Below, piece by piece: positions 10,201-18,775 of a DNA stretch of 48,644 nt. How positions within the stretch are numbered: position 1 is the first letter of the stretch; each line of letters opens with the position of its first letter. The DNA comes from a virus: positions 1 through 48,644 of IMG/VR virus record IMGVR_UViG_3300035698_007241; one strand, 5' to 3'. The notes under the pieces are model-generated. The model saw only the letters and a program-made list of their open reading frames with translations. It was not told where the DNA came from and searched no databases. The position numbers and the translations under genes are program-made.

Positions 10201-13200
10201 TGACATAACCGATTTCAATGGAACTGGACTTGATGTTAATGCCGGAGTATTAGAAGCCTCTCTCGGAACGTCCATTAATGAGCCTGAACTTGATGTTACC
10301 AACGGGCCGAGTGGAACTGACGGTTACTTTCTTGAACATAACTTGGCTGGAAGCAATTTCACATGGCTTGACTTAAGAAGTGTAATTGATTCGGCGGAAA
10401 GTGCGGGTCGTCACGCTGATTCAATTGCGCTAGTAGATACTGGTCTATATTATGAGGGAACAGACGTAGAAGAAGCCTTACAGGAGGCAGGGTTTATAAT
10501 AACTGACATTACTGATGATATTGCCCTAAAGCGGTTCGCTGTCTCTGATTCTGTCTCTGGTAGTGCATGGACTATATGGATAGAGCAACAAGAAGGTATC
10601 AATTTAGAATTTAATATTAATAAAGTTCACCTGCAACATCCAGATACTTTTATGACGGTGAACGCTACGGCTTTCGCCGGATCGGACATTGCCCCTAATA
10701 CTGTTTATATTTACGTAAGAGATAGCAGCGGCACTGCTGTGTTGACAGCTTCGGGAACAGCACCGGAAGGTGTTCTTGAGCATGTTGATGTTGCCAGATA
10801 TAAAGCTGGTCTGGTTGCGGCAACAACGGTAAATCAATACGGAGGATTTGCTACTGCAATGACTTCCTACGAGTTTATATCTCACACATATCATAAATTC
10901 TTTGAAGCTGGCGCAGACTATCGGTCAGGAATGGGAATAACGGCATCAAACGTTGACGTGACTATTGCCGTGGGTTCAATGGGATTACTTTTTGATGACA
11001 TTGCGACAACGGAAAAGCAAGTAAGTGTCGATAGTCTGTTTTATAAACAATTCGATGGTGATTATTTAACAATAGATGATTTTGCGATTGATGAGTATTC
11101 AACTGGTGAAACAATTAGCGCAGACAAATATTTTAATGTCACTCTTGGCGTTCTTAACAACGGCGACACTCGTATTATGGCAGTCATTCAAGCAGGTGAT
11201 GTTATCCCCGTTGGCAAAGAGTATAAGAATGTTAAGGAGGCGATGGAAAATAAATATGGTGTATTAGTTTTCCAGCCGTCCGATGATCTTTTAAAGACTC
11301 TATTTGTCCCTGTCGCAAGAATTGTCATTGAAGCAAATACCGATACTCTTTGTGAACTACCAGAAGCAGGAACAGGCATCTATCATCTTGATTTGAGAGC
11401 CGGTGTCTCTAGTGGTGGTGGTGCAGTCGCCGCGACTACTGATTCATCTGCTGTGGCTAGTTGGAATTACATGACAAAAGATTTCATCAGGGATGATGCT
11501 TATGGTGCGGCATGGGACGCTGTAACCGATTCAGCCCCGTCAAAGAATGCCGTATATGATGAGATGGAAACTAAATTAGACATTACAGATACAACGGCAA
11601 TGCTGTCCTCATATTTCGACTCTGCGGAAGTTGTTGACACAATACTAAGCTCATTGACTGACGCTAACATTCCGAATACAATAACGATTACTGAATCCGA
11701 TGATGTAGATACGTCGGGAACAAAGATAGCGGCGGCATTGGCATTGCGTATGGAGAACACAGGCGATACCACGTCGGGAACTTATGTATTTGATGATATT
11801 TACCGCTCAACCTCGGCTGTTGGCGATTCAGCTTATGCAACTCAAAACTGGATTCAGAATAATGCAAATTTCTCAGGTGCGACCAATCTTACAATCTTTG
11901 GTGATGCTCTTGTATCTGGTCAATATCATGAGAATGGGACATTGAGACAACTCGATACTGCTAAGATATTTGCTCACGAAAAGAACGGTGCTGATTGGAT
12001 AAGGACATGGACATCTAATGTGTTTAGAAATCCCGCCTCCGACACAACAGGCTCAGAGGCTTGGGGTAATGTGATCGACTCAGTTGATTATTACCAAATG
12101 ATTCACCCGTCAGTATTGTATATGCCGTTAGGGTATGGCCCGACAATAGGGGATTCAATCTATGATGATATGGAAATTAAAACATACTATTATGATGGCA
12201 CAGGATATAGTAACCCCAACAATATGAAAACAACTCCTGTTGATTTGGATTATACGGCAGAATTTGATTCGTCCGGGCCAACCTATGACGATGGAATACA
12301 GGGCAAGACTGTATTTGATGCTCAACATGATGGTATCATAATAGGCGCAGCAACGACTTATAACGGATGGAAAATTGATTTAAGTGCAGTAGGAAGCGGA
12401 ACAATTTTACCAATATATCAATATTGTTCAACTGGAACGAAATGGGTTAGTTTCACACCTGATTTTGACAATACAAATGGTTGGTTTAACGATGGTGATG
12501 TTAAGTGGACTATTGCTGACTTGCCGGGTTGGGCAAGCCTTGACCCCGGTGGCGCTGAAACCAGCACTGGGTATTATATCAGAACAATAAGGAATCGGTC
12601 AACTGATCCCGGAACAAAGACTATTGCAACTGTTGATATATTCCATCCCGCTGATTCAACTATATATGATGGACACCCACTTACAAGTGATGACGGTTGT
12701 GCCGCGATTGAAAGTAAGATATGGGAATATTGGGCTTTCTACACTCCACTTCCGGGTGGGTCGGATGTTAATGAAGATATAACATTAAGAGTTAGTAGGA
12801 CTGGTGCTGATGATAGTTGGGAAATACCTTGTGTTCAATGCACATCAACTGTTAGCACAGTTTCCGACACTTTTGAGATATGCCCACCTGATCCGCTAAT
12901 ATCCATGTCTGACCTTAATTTTACTAATGGTGATTCAGTATTTGACTTCTCAACCGATGGTCATTCATCTGACGCTGAAGGGTTTGTTGATGCTGAAAAT
13001 AGGATGTATGGAGCATTTAGAGTCCCTGACGTTGGTTATACTCTTGACGCGGCTCCACAGGATGACAGACAATTCATTGAGGCCATATTCACCAATAACG
13101 GGATTAATTGGAACGTAGAGGACACAGTTCATTTATATATTGCCGACCAAGTTAATGGACTTACTATTGTTTCCCCAGCATTAACTCTTGGAGCAAATAA

Positions 13201-14179
13201 TAAGATAGAGATGTGGGGCGAGGGTGATGGTGTAATCTACGAATTTAACGCTGATTCTATGAGTGCAGGATTTACGGTTGTTGACACTGTTCAATGGGCA
13301 GAGATGTATGGTTATGGCGGTTGGGGAACGATGCCAGCACATGATGTAAGGCCGTGGCACGGTGACTTTAATAGGAATGGAAGCGGTTACGATGTGTTTA
13401 TGTATTTTTCTGATACCGCCGCCTCCAGTAGTAACGATTCTTCCACTGGGATTTATTACGGTTACATGCCTGATGGCGAACATATATACTGGAGAAACAC
13501 TCCTCTAATTTCAGATATGACATTAATGGAATATGACCAGACAGAAGAGGGAGCATATAAACCAGCCGCTATATGGTGTGCCGATGGTCGGGGAGGTCAT
13601 TATAAAATGTGGTATTGCACAAGAGGCGCAGGATCATCCAATCAAGATTGGCACTCATATTCAACCAATGTCTATATAGGTGATAACGGATTTACACCAT
13701 TGCAAACCTATTCTGTTGGTGGAGCAGGTTCAGCAGGGCCGGGTGATTCTGTTAGACTTGAATTGCCGAGCAAATATATAAACGGTGATACTATATTTTA
13801 TATGATGTTTAAAGATTCAGCGATAAACGGAACTGGTGACGGTTATAGCGATACGGCCATCATTGAGGTAAAATTAGAATCTTGGTGTAATTACATTGAT
13901 TCGTTTGTTGTTGAGTTCCAAAGCACAGACGCGGCAGATGCTATTTTAGATTCACTCAGGATCAGGGGTGTCAATACGGACGCTTCACCATTCGGAGGTG
14001 ACTCTGTTTACTTTGAACTTGAAACAGATACGGCCAATGTCGCTTGGACAAGATATGCTGTTTGGGTTGGTAAGAAAGTGACTCCACGAACAGCATTGAC
14101 GTTGGAGGTGCAATCCCTTTTAGGGGATGATGGCTGTGTTTATGTAAAGGATGCTTACTTAATAGGTTCGGAGAGGTAA
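7283..14179 (+). CDS. Giant fibre-like / receptor-interaction protein with N-terminal signal, 2,298 aa
   Basis: This is the largest gene in the genome. Residues 1-33 (MKKFFESLWFPITMLLVFAI onward, ending near YASG) look like a Sec signal peptide or anchor. The rest is Asp/Ser/Thr/Gly-rich, beta-prone and repetitive: around residues 399-452 units built on ADSIDADS-like text recur, and SGTDGYF-type modules appear near residues 172 and 1012. A PSKNAVYDEMETKL segment near residue 1418 matches a motif common in phage tail fibres. A large C-terminal region has jelly-roll or lectin-like composition. The stop overlaps the next ATG (TAATG). Role as an adhesin or fibre is inferred; the signal peptide is not expected for a classical cytoplasmically assembled fibre. 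Confidence 0.82.
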   Translation: MKKFFESLWFPITMLLVFAIAMCLLLPGRVYASGSFPPFWIQADTIRKADPNDSFFLFETPTGDIGYFMYGDTTTGGGGTTAWYFSNDNATLLAIGSGSGGSGSDTTIWNEKINIDTATLNDGWLLAYDSTNQEWEDVAPAGLVEVDPGLDVNPVIISDGSTPDPSTRYDASSGTDGYFVWKQDNDYFSLNEGLYVIDSTADATGAYLSLKKTRSGSPAHDEDMSGAVYYRYVDAGGTNEQTSASIASYAKDTTLGAEEGNLIVQVDSAGSLVSKLAVGVVGITVVGYMQSDSIYVNSKFISDFEGTALSITSGVLNVTETDPTLTDDATVTIGDGTQPIALIFDAENPGNAIISFDGSDSTFLLSNATNFHFFQVPVEISADLTLSGAGSDLTVGGNIDADSVDANSMYADTIDADSIKTGDLVVTNDIVATNNIFADSIDGSMVYGDSVKTGTLIVGAAAGITNIAGANLTISGGVLNASGGSLTYFAESEDTDTSIFAPVTNTVIRLATADLKVGTNGAASDPSIGFDGGTGTDGSITHDESEGEFVINQKLHADNNISTDKHIFIDQDEDEAIDYLYYGADADHALSFTEATPVFNLTDSLKVALGVESPIITATTTINMPDSSITDAEIDHSSVETWLDTVYRPRDSYDDTTIDTNNTGQIRMAQQSAVFGQVLKWTGSTWEPATDQSGSPIWETSNDTVRVIDADGDTNYVIYDDDAGNVQFTVGNTASNAVQTLTAKLDTILGAGTQVVLGNDTISLGDGTTDTAVVAWFITPTDTGGIRYNNADNSMEFSNDGGTSWTDIGSGGGSTWNWEDSAGAPPNNVLNASFADSAGSSADEKVQDKAGAMTTGNTTDGITVTYQDVDGTIDYEVDVKVSDSSVNYADTAGSSLDIHVDEKVDRLINDADAVHTRITITYDNVDNAMDFVVDDMYADSDADVTNDITVDNTTYVTTTGDVTVGGGVVISGDDITDFNGTGLDVNAGVLEASLGTSINEPELDVTNGPSGTDGYFLEHNLAGSNFTWLDLRSVIDSAESAGRHADSIALVDTGLYYEGTDVEEALQEAGFIITDITDDIALKRFAVSDSVSGSAWTIWIEQQEGINLEFNINKVHLQHPDTFMTVNATAFAGSDIAPNTVYIYVRDSSGTAVLTASGTAPEGVLEHVDVARYKAGLVAATTVNQYGGFATAMTSYEFISHTYHKFFEAGADYRSGMGITASNVDVTIAVGSMGLLFDDIATTEKQVSVDSLFYKQFDGDYLTIDDFAIDEYSTGETISADKYFNVTLGVLNNGDTRIMAVIQAGDVIPVGKEYKNVKEAMENKYGVLVFQPSDDLLKTLFVPVARIVIEANTDTLCELPEAGTGIYHLDLRAGVSSGGGAVAATTDSSAVASWNYMTKDFIRDDAYGAAWDAVTDSAPSKNAVYDEMETKLDITDTTAMLSSYFDSAEVVDTILSSLTDANIPNTITITESDDVDTSGTKIAAALALRMENTGDTTSGTYVFDDIYRSTSAVGDSAYATQNWIQNNANFSGATNLTIFGDALVSGQYHENGTLRQLDTAKIFAHEKNGADWIRTWTSNVFRNPASDTTGSEAWGNVIDSVDYYQMIHPSVLYMPLGYGPTIGDSIYDDMEIKTYYYDGTGYSNPNNMKTTPVDLDYTAEFDSSGPTYDDGIQGKTVFDAQHDGIIIGAATTYNGWKIDLSAVGSGTILPIYQYCSTGTKWVSFTPDFDNTNGWFNDGDVKWTIADLPGWASLDPGGAETSTGYYIRTIRNRSTDPGTKTIATVDIFHPADSTIYDGHPLTSDDGCAAIESKIWEYWAFYTPLPGGSDVNEDITLRVSRTGADDSWEIPCVQCTSTVSTVSDTFEICPPDPLISMSDLNFTNGDSVFDFSTDGHSSDAEGFVDAENRMYGAFRVPDVGYTLDAAPQDDRQFIEAIFTNNGINWNVEDTVHLYIADQVNGLTIVSPALTLGANNKIEMWGEGDGVIYEFNADSMSAGFTVVDTVQWAEMYGYGGWGTMPAHDVRPWHGDFNRNGSGYDVFMYFSDTAASSSNDSSTGIYYGYMPDGEHIYWRNTPLISDMTLMEYDQTEEGAYKPAAIWCADGRGGHYKMWYCTRGAGSSNQDWHSYSTNVYIGDNGFTPLQTYSVGGAGSAGPGDSVRLELPSKYINGDTIFYMMFKDSAINGTGDGYSDTAIIEVKLESWCNYIDSFVVEFQSTDAADAILDSLRIRGVNTDASPFGGDSVYFELETDTANVAWTRYAVWVGKKVTPRTALTLEVQSLLGDDGCVYVKDAYLIGSER

Positions 14180-14802
14180 TGAGATACTTATTATTACTAT
14201 TATTACTGTTACCAATAGTAGCATCGGGGCAAACCTGTGATGGGAACCATATACTCGCAACTAACTATGTTCCCATTGATGCGATAGATAAAATCAATTG
14301 GACGAACATCACGACAACTGCGGCTGGAACTCTTGATTCTATTACTATGAAAATAATATCATTTAATTCGGCGAGAAATTGGAGAGCCGCGGTATATACT
14401 GCTGGTGGTGGTTCACTTCTGGATTCTTCGTTACAATTCACCATAAGGACAACATCGGGAACAGGTGAGGACTCAGCTGTCGCAATGGAACTCGGTGCCG
14501 CTTTAGATGCAAGCACGGATTATGCTGTTGCTCTTTGGGCAGAGGGAGCTACTTTTATTGATAAGGTCTACATTGATACATCGGGAGCCAACGAAACGAC
14601 ATTTGTTGATAATGAAGATTTCGCAAATGCTTGGCCAGCTTCTTTAGCAAAAGACTCACAACATAATGATAGCGGTATGATTGCTACTATTTGTCACAGT
14701 CCTGCCGGAGCCACCTCAAACTATTCCATCCACGAAATAGGACAGACAGCGAGCCCTATTCACGGTAAAGGGGAGGTCAGCGGTGCGCTTCATTCTAAGT
14801 AG
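14179..14802 (+). CDS. Secreted beta-sandwich-like protein, 207 aa
   Basis: The ATG at 14179 overlaps the previous stop and follows GGAGAGG. Residues 1-17 (MRYLLLLLLLLPIVASG) are a textbook signal peptide with cleavage after ASG. The mature part alternates short hydrophobic strands with Thr/Ser/Gly/Ala turns and reads like a single beta-sandwich domain (for example RNWRAAVYTAGGGSLLDSS and STDYAVALWAEGA), similar in style to carbohydrate-binding or fibre-tip modules. No catalytic residues are evident. It probably works with the giant fibre-like protein before it, with which it is translationally coupled. Confidence 0.8.
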   Translation: MRYLLLLLLLLPIVASGQTCDGNHILATNYVPIDAIDKINWTNITTTAAGTLDSITMKIISFNSARNWRAAVYTAGGGSLLDSSLQFTIRTTSGTGEDSAVAMELGAALDASTDYAVALWAEGATFIDKVYIDTSGANETTFVDNEDFANAWPASLAKDSQHNDSGMIATICHSPAGATSNYSIHEIGQTASPIHGKGEVSGALHSK

Positions 14803-16717
14803 TATATTAGTTTTACTGGCAACCTCAGTCTTTGGACAGGGGCCGGGAAGCTGTGACGATACGATTACAATATCTTCTTTGCCTTATACGACCGTAGCTG
14901 ATGATACTTGCTATTGTCTTTCCGGTAATCTGACAACTGCGACAAATGGAATATATATCAATCACTCAAACGTCTCAATATTCGGAGAGGGTGATACGAT
15001 AACTTTCAATACTGGAAGTGCTAACAGTAATTATGGAGTATATTTTGATAGTTTTGAAGATTCTATTTTACTTGAGAGTTTAACGGTTATTCAAACGGCT
15101 TCTTCTCCGGGTGATTCTTGTCGAGCCATACTTGCGGGTAATGTTAATAAAATAGAAATATCAGATTGTAATGCCCACGTATATGGCTATAATGGAATGT
15201 GTGTTGCTCATGGGTTGGCGTCTGCTTTTACAGAGACAAATCTCAGGGGCGTTTATAACTTTTTTATTAACGATGGAAATTACACTCATTTCGGAGATGG
15301 CTTTTCAACTCGTAGTCATAACCCATCAGAAGCGTTAAAGTTAAACATGTCTAAAAGGGACACGATATTAGGCGAAGGCGACTATCATTACAGGGTTTCA
15401 GGTATAACAATTGATTCCTGCCCTCATAACGGTATTTTAGCGAATGGAAAAATATTCATAGATTCAAATCATATTTGGTTAAATGCTCACAATACTGATC
15501 CGGTTCATGCGGCTGAAAACTGCTATGGTATAGGAATGGGAGCCGCAGGATCAGATACTATCGGCGGTGTTATAGTTGGTGATACAGCCAGCGCGGGAAG
15601 CCGAATATCTTACAATACAATAGGTGTCAGAGACTCTTATCAAGGCGGTCGCGGGATTTATGTTGGCAGAGTCAGGGGAACGTCCGACAATCGAATACAA
15701 GTCAAACATAATACTTTAACTGTCTCTGAGGGGCCGGATGCTGACGGTGACGATGCTGATGGTAATTGTTTTGGGATCAGGGTTCGTTGGGAAGATGAAT
15801 ATGTTGACATTGACAGCAATACAATTACAATGGCCTGTGACGACAGTTCAACGACAAGTCATGTCGGCGGAGATGGTATAGGAATATTCATATCCGCAGA
15901 ACTTGAGATGCAATCTGCTGTTGACACGGCTTATGGAAATATAAGAATTTACAATAACACGGTTACAAATACATATTCGGCTGATGTTATAACTTCCGGT
16001 ATGGGTGTTTATGGATTGGCCTTTGAAATTGATTCGTTGGGACACTTCCAAGTTTCGGGTATCGATACAGGGAGAAATGGGACGGTAGCAAACACTGTCC
16101 AGAGTTACAATAATAATATAACGAGCAATGTTACTGCCTTAGTATTCGGACAGCTAAATGCCGGATGTGTCGATGCGTTAAGCACGGGCGATACTCTAAA
16201 TTGGGCAGATACTCAATACGGGAGTGGAGTCGTAGCGGTTGGATTTGGAGCCGATAAGAGCTTTATTAGAAACATTCTTCGCGATCCGATTTACGTTAAT
16301 ACAAGTTCAGCCGATATTTATAGCGGTTCCGGTTCTGGTATCAGAGAAGTATTCAGCCAGAGAAGCGTATCAATTTTAGTGGCCACTCTCGGCGGTTCTC
16401 CAATTAACAACGCGACCTATTACGTATGGAACACTTACGATGATACAGTCCTAACAGGTTCAACCGGTTCAGACGGACTAATAACTGGTAATGTCAATTA
16501 CGATTATGACCTCTGGACGGGAGCTTCGACTCACACAGATTCGACCTATAATAACATTGTTATAAAAGCAATCTCCGGAGGTATAGAGGATTCGGTAGTC
16601 TTAACATTTACAGACGGTCTTGCTATTGAGGGATCGGCTGTTGAAGATACAATACTTTTGAATGTTGGAAATATGAGCATAACAGGGGCAAACTTAAAAG
16701 GAGTAACGATACAATGA
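14783..16717 (+). CDS. Secreted right-handed beta-helix protein (pectin-lyase-like fold), tailspike candidate, 644 aa
   Basis: The start is GTG 14783, preceded by GGGAGG at 14771-14776, overlapping the previous gene by 20 bases. Residues 1-19 (MRFILSSILVLLATSVFGQ) form a signal peptide. The body shows repeated short strands with Asn and Gly at turns (GIYINHSNVSIFGEGDTI, NKIEISDCNAHVYGY, GIRVRWEDEYVDIDSN), the hallmark of a parallel beta-helix as in tailspikes and polysaccharide lyases. A separate C-terminal domain of about 110 residues begins near VSILVATLGGSPINN and looks immunoglobulin- or transthyretin-like. I cannot assign catalytic residues, so polysaccharide degradation is only a hypothesis. 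Confidence 0.82.
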   Translation: MRFILSSILVLLATSVFGQGPGSCDDTITISSLPYTTVADDTCYCLSGNLTTATNGIYINHSNVSIFGEGDTITFNTGSANSNYGVYFDSFEDSILLESLTVIQTASSPGDSCRAILAGNVNKIEISDCNAHVYGYNGMCVAHGLASAFTETNLRGVYNFFINDGNYTHFGDGFSTRSHNPSEALKLNMSKRDTILGEGDYHYRVSGITIDSCPHNGILANGKIFIDSNHIWLNAHNTDPVHAAENCYGIGMGAAGSDTIGGVIVGDTASAGSRISYNTIGVRDSYQGGRGIYVGRVRGTSDNRIQVKHNTLTVSEGPDADGDDADGNCFGIRVRWEDEYVDIDSNTITMACDDSSTTSHVGGDGIGIFISAELEMQSAVDTAYGNIRIYNNTVTNTYSADVITSGMGVYGLAFEIDSLGHFQVSGIDTGRNGTVANTVQSYNNNITSNVTALVFGQLNAGCVDALSTGDTLNWADTQYGSGVVAVGFGADKSFIRNILRDPIYVNTSSADIYSGSGSGIREVFSQRSVSILVATLGGSPINNATYYVWNTYDDTVLTGSTGSDGLITGNVNYDYDLWTGASTHTDSTYNNIVIKAISGGIEDSVVLTFTDGLAIEGSAVEDTILLNVGNMSITGANLKGVTIQ

Positions 16718-16866
16718 AGAAGGCAAAAAAGCATTGGTCACAGACTAAAGAATGGGTAGCTAAAGAAAAAGAAGCAGACGATGATTATAAGAATGGCAGA
16801 TATAAATCTTTCCGCACTATTGGTAAATTGGTTGCATATTTGAATGGGAAGAAGGAGATACAATGA
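16714..16866 (+). CDS. Basic 50-aa protein with an antitoxin-like C-terminal pattern
   Basis: The ATG at 16714 overlaps the preceding TGA (ATGA) and the gene ends at TGA 16864-16866, overlapping the next ATG, so it is coupled on both sides. AAAAGGAG lies about 8 bases upstream. The product is Lys-rich, and the segment DDYKNGRYKSFRTIGKLVAY resembles the GR-x3-F-x-(S/T)-x5-L toxin-binding tail of RelB/Phd-type antitoxins. No toxin gene is adjacent and it lacks a DNA-binding half, so it may be an unrelated small basic protein. Confidence 0.65.
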   Translation: MKKAKKHWSQTKEWVAKEKEADDDYKNGRYKSFRTIGKLVAYLNGKKEIQ

Positions 16867-17561
16867 AGAAAATACTATTAATATTATTGATACTTGCTAC
16901 CTCTGTGATGGCATCGGAGAAGCTATATATCAATGAATTGTTTCAGCTCGGTGGAACATTATTTACTCCCGACTCTGTCAAGGTCAGAGTATATAGTGAT
17001 CTTGCTATTGTTGCAGACACCTCAGTGACATATACGCCGAGTGGTGGGCTACTTAGAGACTCTATCGTAGGGGACTTCGCTTCAGCTTATGAGCTACACT
17101 TTGGGGTAATAGTTTACAAGGCATCCTTTTGGGGGACAGCTTCGATGGCTTACTTTGTTCCAATTAGACAAAGCCAATCGTTTATTAATGTAGATCCAGC
17201 TTATTCTGATTCATCCAAAATGATATACGTATGGGGCAGGATTGTTGGACCAGGCAGGAACCCGGGAGATACCATCCGCGGTGTCGAGGATGCTTATATT
17301 TATATTACGCCATCAAAATCCTCAGTGATCGATTCCTTTGGGAATATATACAATATGATACAGCCAATAATTACGAGAACAAATAGTCTCGGTAATTGGG
17401 GCGCCTATGTGCCTATATCACAATTTCTTATACCTGAAACATATTGGACGTTCCGCGGCAAATGGCCGGGTGGAGGTTTTTCCACTGGACCAATTGAGAC
17501 TCCAAATGATACAACCGGTCAGTTGACTAAAGACTCAGATGGAATATGGGCTATTGAATGA
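16863..17561 (+). CDS. Secreted protein of the fibre region, 232 aa
   Basis: The ATG at 16863 follows AAGGAGATACA. Residues 1-17 (MKKILLILLILATSVMA) are a clear signal peptide with cleavage after VMA. The mature protein has an N-terminal beta domain (about residues 18-105), then YVWGRIVGPGRNPGDTIRGV near residue 125, typical of a carboxypeptidase-regulatory or prealbumin-like beta-sandwich in which a variable loop is displayed. There are no obvious catalytic residues. It could be a fibre accessory or an adhesin acting at the cell surface. It overlaps the next gene by 4 bases. Confidence 0.78.
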   Translation: MKKILLILLILATSVMASEKLYINELFQLGGTLFTPDSVKVRVYSDLAIVADTSVTYTPSGGLLRDSIVGDFASAYELHFGVIVYKASFWGTASMAYFVPIRQSQSFINVDPAYSDSSKMIYVWGRIVGPGRNPGDTIRGVEDAYIYITPSKSSVIDSFGNIYNMIQPIITRTNSLGNWGAYVPISQFLIPETYWTFRGKWPGGGFSTGPIETPNDTTGQLTKDSDGIWAIE

Positions 17562-17905
17562 TATTCAAAGACGAAAGACAACGGCCTCTCTACAATGAGA
17601 GGGCTGATGGGACATTGCGCAATGTTCTGCATATACTAGACTACTATTCATTGCTGATTAGTAATAAAGATATAGTTGTCACAGAGTTTTGGCGCGAGGA
17701 AAGAGCCGGCAGACTATCGTTTCATCCAATATTCCAAGCGGCTGACATCCGAACCAAGAGAAGAAGTCAGGAATGGATCAAGAAGATGATTGGTATGCTT
17801 ATCGTCCTGAAGGAGGATGATAGTAGGATACAGTTTGAATATGAAGATGTAGGTGGCAACAATGAACATCTACATATTGAAATTGACACCGGTAATCCGG
17901 TTTAA
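17558..17905 (+). CDS. Short M15-like (D,D-/L,D-peptidase type) endolysin candidate, 115 aa
   Basis: The ATG overlaps the preceding TGA. The motif S54-F-H56 followed by A-A-D63, and the late E103-H104-L-H106, reproduce the SxHxxGxAxD ... HxH zinc site of M15 peptidases, enzymes that cut peptidoglycan stem peptides. The usual Gly of the motif is replaced and the protein is shorter than typical phage M15 endolysins (about 130-200 residues), but all three expected zinc ligands (H56, D63, H106) are present. It lies directly before a two-helix holin-like gene, a classic lysis arrangement. It has no signal peptide, so it would need a holin for export. Confidence 0.62.
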   Translation: MIFKDERQRPLYNERADGTLRNVLHILDYYSLLISNKDIVVTEFWREERAGRLSFHPIFQAADIRTKRRSQEWIKKMIGMLIVLKEDDSRIQFEYEDVGGNNEHLHIEIDTGNPV

Positions 17906-17924
17906 CCCTAACAAAGGAAACATT

Positions 17925-18116
17925 ATGGAAAAGCTATTAGGATGGAGAACATTCGCACTTGCGTCCATTGCCTTTATTTCAACCGTAGTGCTAGTTGCTA
18001 TGGATAAGATTCCACAGGTAATAGATCTAACCACATGGACCACATTTGTTCTAGCAGTTCTTGGAACATACGCCGTGAAATCTATCGGAACCTCTATGGC
18101 GACCAAAGAAAAATAG
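17925..18116 (+). CDS. Holin-like protein with two membrane helices, 63 aa
   Basis: I chose ATG 17925 because AAAGGA lies 6 bases upstream; a longer reading in the same frame starting at 17853 would overlap the peptidase gene and lacks a ribosome site. Two hydrophobic stretches, about residues 8-27 (TFALASIAFISTVVLVAMD) and 36-52 (TWTTFVLAVLGTYAVKS), are linked by a short loop, with charged ends (C-terminal MATKEK). This is the usual shape of small class II holins. Adjacency to the M15-like peptidase supports a lysis role. Confidence 0.72.
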   Translation: MEKLLGWRTFALASIAFISTVVLVAMDKIPQVIDLTTWTTFVLAVLGTYAVKSIGTSMATKEK

Positions 18117-18133
18117 TCAAATACTTCTTGCCT

Positions 18134-18180
18134 TATCATGCCCTGATAGCTATATTCAGGGTGTGATACGAGTCTTTTTC
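18134..18180 (+). terminator. Hairpin with a 13-bp stem after the lysis genes (probable terminator)
   Basis: TATCATGCCCTGA (18134-18146) pairs with TCAGGGTGTGATA (18156-18168) with two G-T wobbles and a 9-base loop. A short T tract (CTTTTTC) starts six bases later, so it is an imperfect intrinsic terminator or a processing hairpin separating the holin-like gene from the beta-barrel gene. Confidence 0.55.
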
Positions 18181-18206
18181 AAACCTTTAACTTCGAGAGG
18201 AGATCC

Positions 18207-18659
18207 ATGAAGAAAACAATTCTAGTCCTTGCCCTTACTTTAATGGCTTCGTCAACTATGGCTTCTGCTGTATTTGGTGTAGGCGGCTCTGTGAGTAGCA
18301 AGTTTAACGATCCTGGAGCCACTATTATGATAGGGACTCAGTTCGTCGTCGATTCCACCAAGGATATGCACATGAGGACTATGTTCTCTAAAATGAATTG
18401 GGGAAACAACCTGGACAAGATAACTGCTATGTGGGTAACTTACTGGACGTTGCCTATATGGGATCAAGTTAAATTTGGCTTACATTTTCAAGCTGACTAT
18501 GAAACTGAAAGCTCAAGTGTAGGCGCGGCTATAGGAGGTGAGATATATAAGCACCTTTTCGGAGAAAATGGGATGTATATTTCCGGTGATTTCATCTCTC
18601 TTCCGGACGTAGATAATGATTATATTCTACTTAGTGTAGGGTTAATTGCTAATTTTTAA
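18207..18659 (+). CDS. Small outer-membrane beta-barrel-like protein, 150 aa
   Basis: The ATG at 18207 follows GAGAGGAGATCC, one of the strongest ribosome sites here. Residues 1-20 (MKKTILVLALTLMASSTMAS) are a signal peptide. The mature part of about 130 residues alternates amphipathic strands and ends in LLSVGLIANF, with the terminal aromatic residue that acts as the beta-signal for outer-membrane insertion. That size suits a six- to eight-strand barrel. Phage-encoded barrels of this kind (for example the Lom family) alter the surface of the infected cell or block superinfection; whether this one does so is inference. It is flanked by hairpins on both sides and so may be a separate transcription unit. 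Confidence 0.72.
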   Translation: MKKTILVLALTLMASSTMASAVFGVGGSVSSKFNDPGATIMIGTQFVVDSTKDMHMRTMFSKMNWGNNLDKITAMWVTYWTLPIWDQVKFGLHFQADYETESSSVGAAIGGEIYKHLFGENGMYISGDFISLPDVDNDYILLSVGLIANF

Positions 18660-18736
18660 TATGAGAGGAAGTCATATCTATTAATAAAAAACGGCAAAAA
18701 ACATAATATCGTGAGGATATTAGACCAGACAACTAA

Positions 18737-18763
18737 GGGGGGTATTATCATACCTCCCTTTTT
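18737..18763 (+). terminator. Intrinsic terminator
   Basis: GGGGGGTAT (18737-18745) pairs with ATACCTCCC (18750-18758) with one wobble, a four-base loop and five T residues directly after. It ends the long late transcript after the beta-barrel gene. Confidence 0.85.
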
Positions 18764-18775
18764 AATAGGAGAAAC

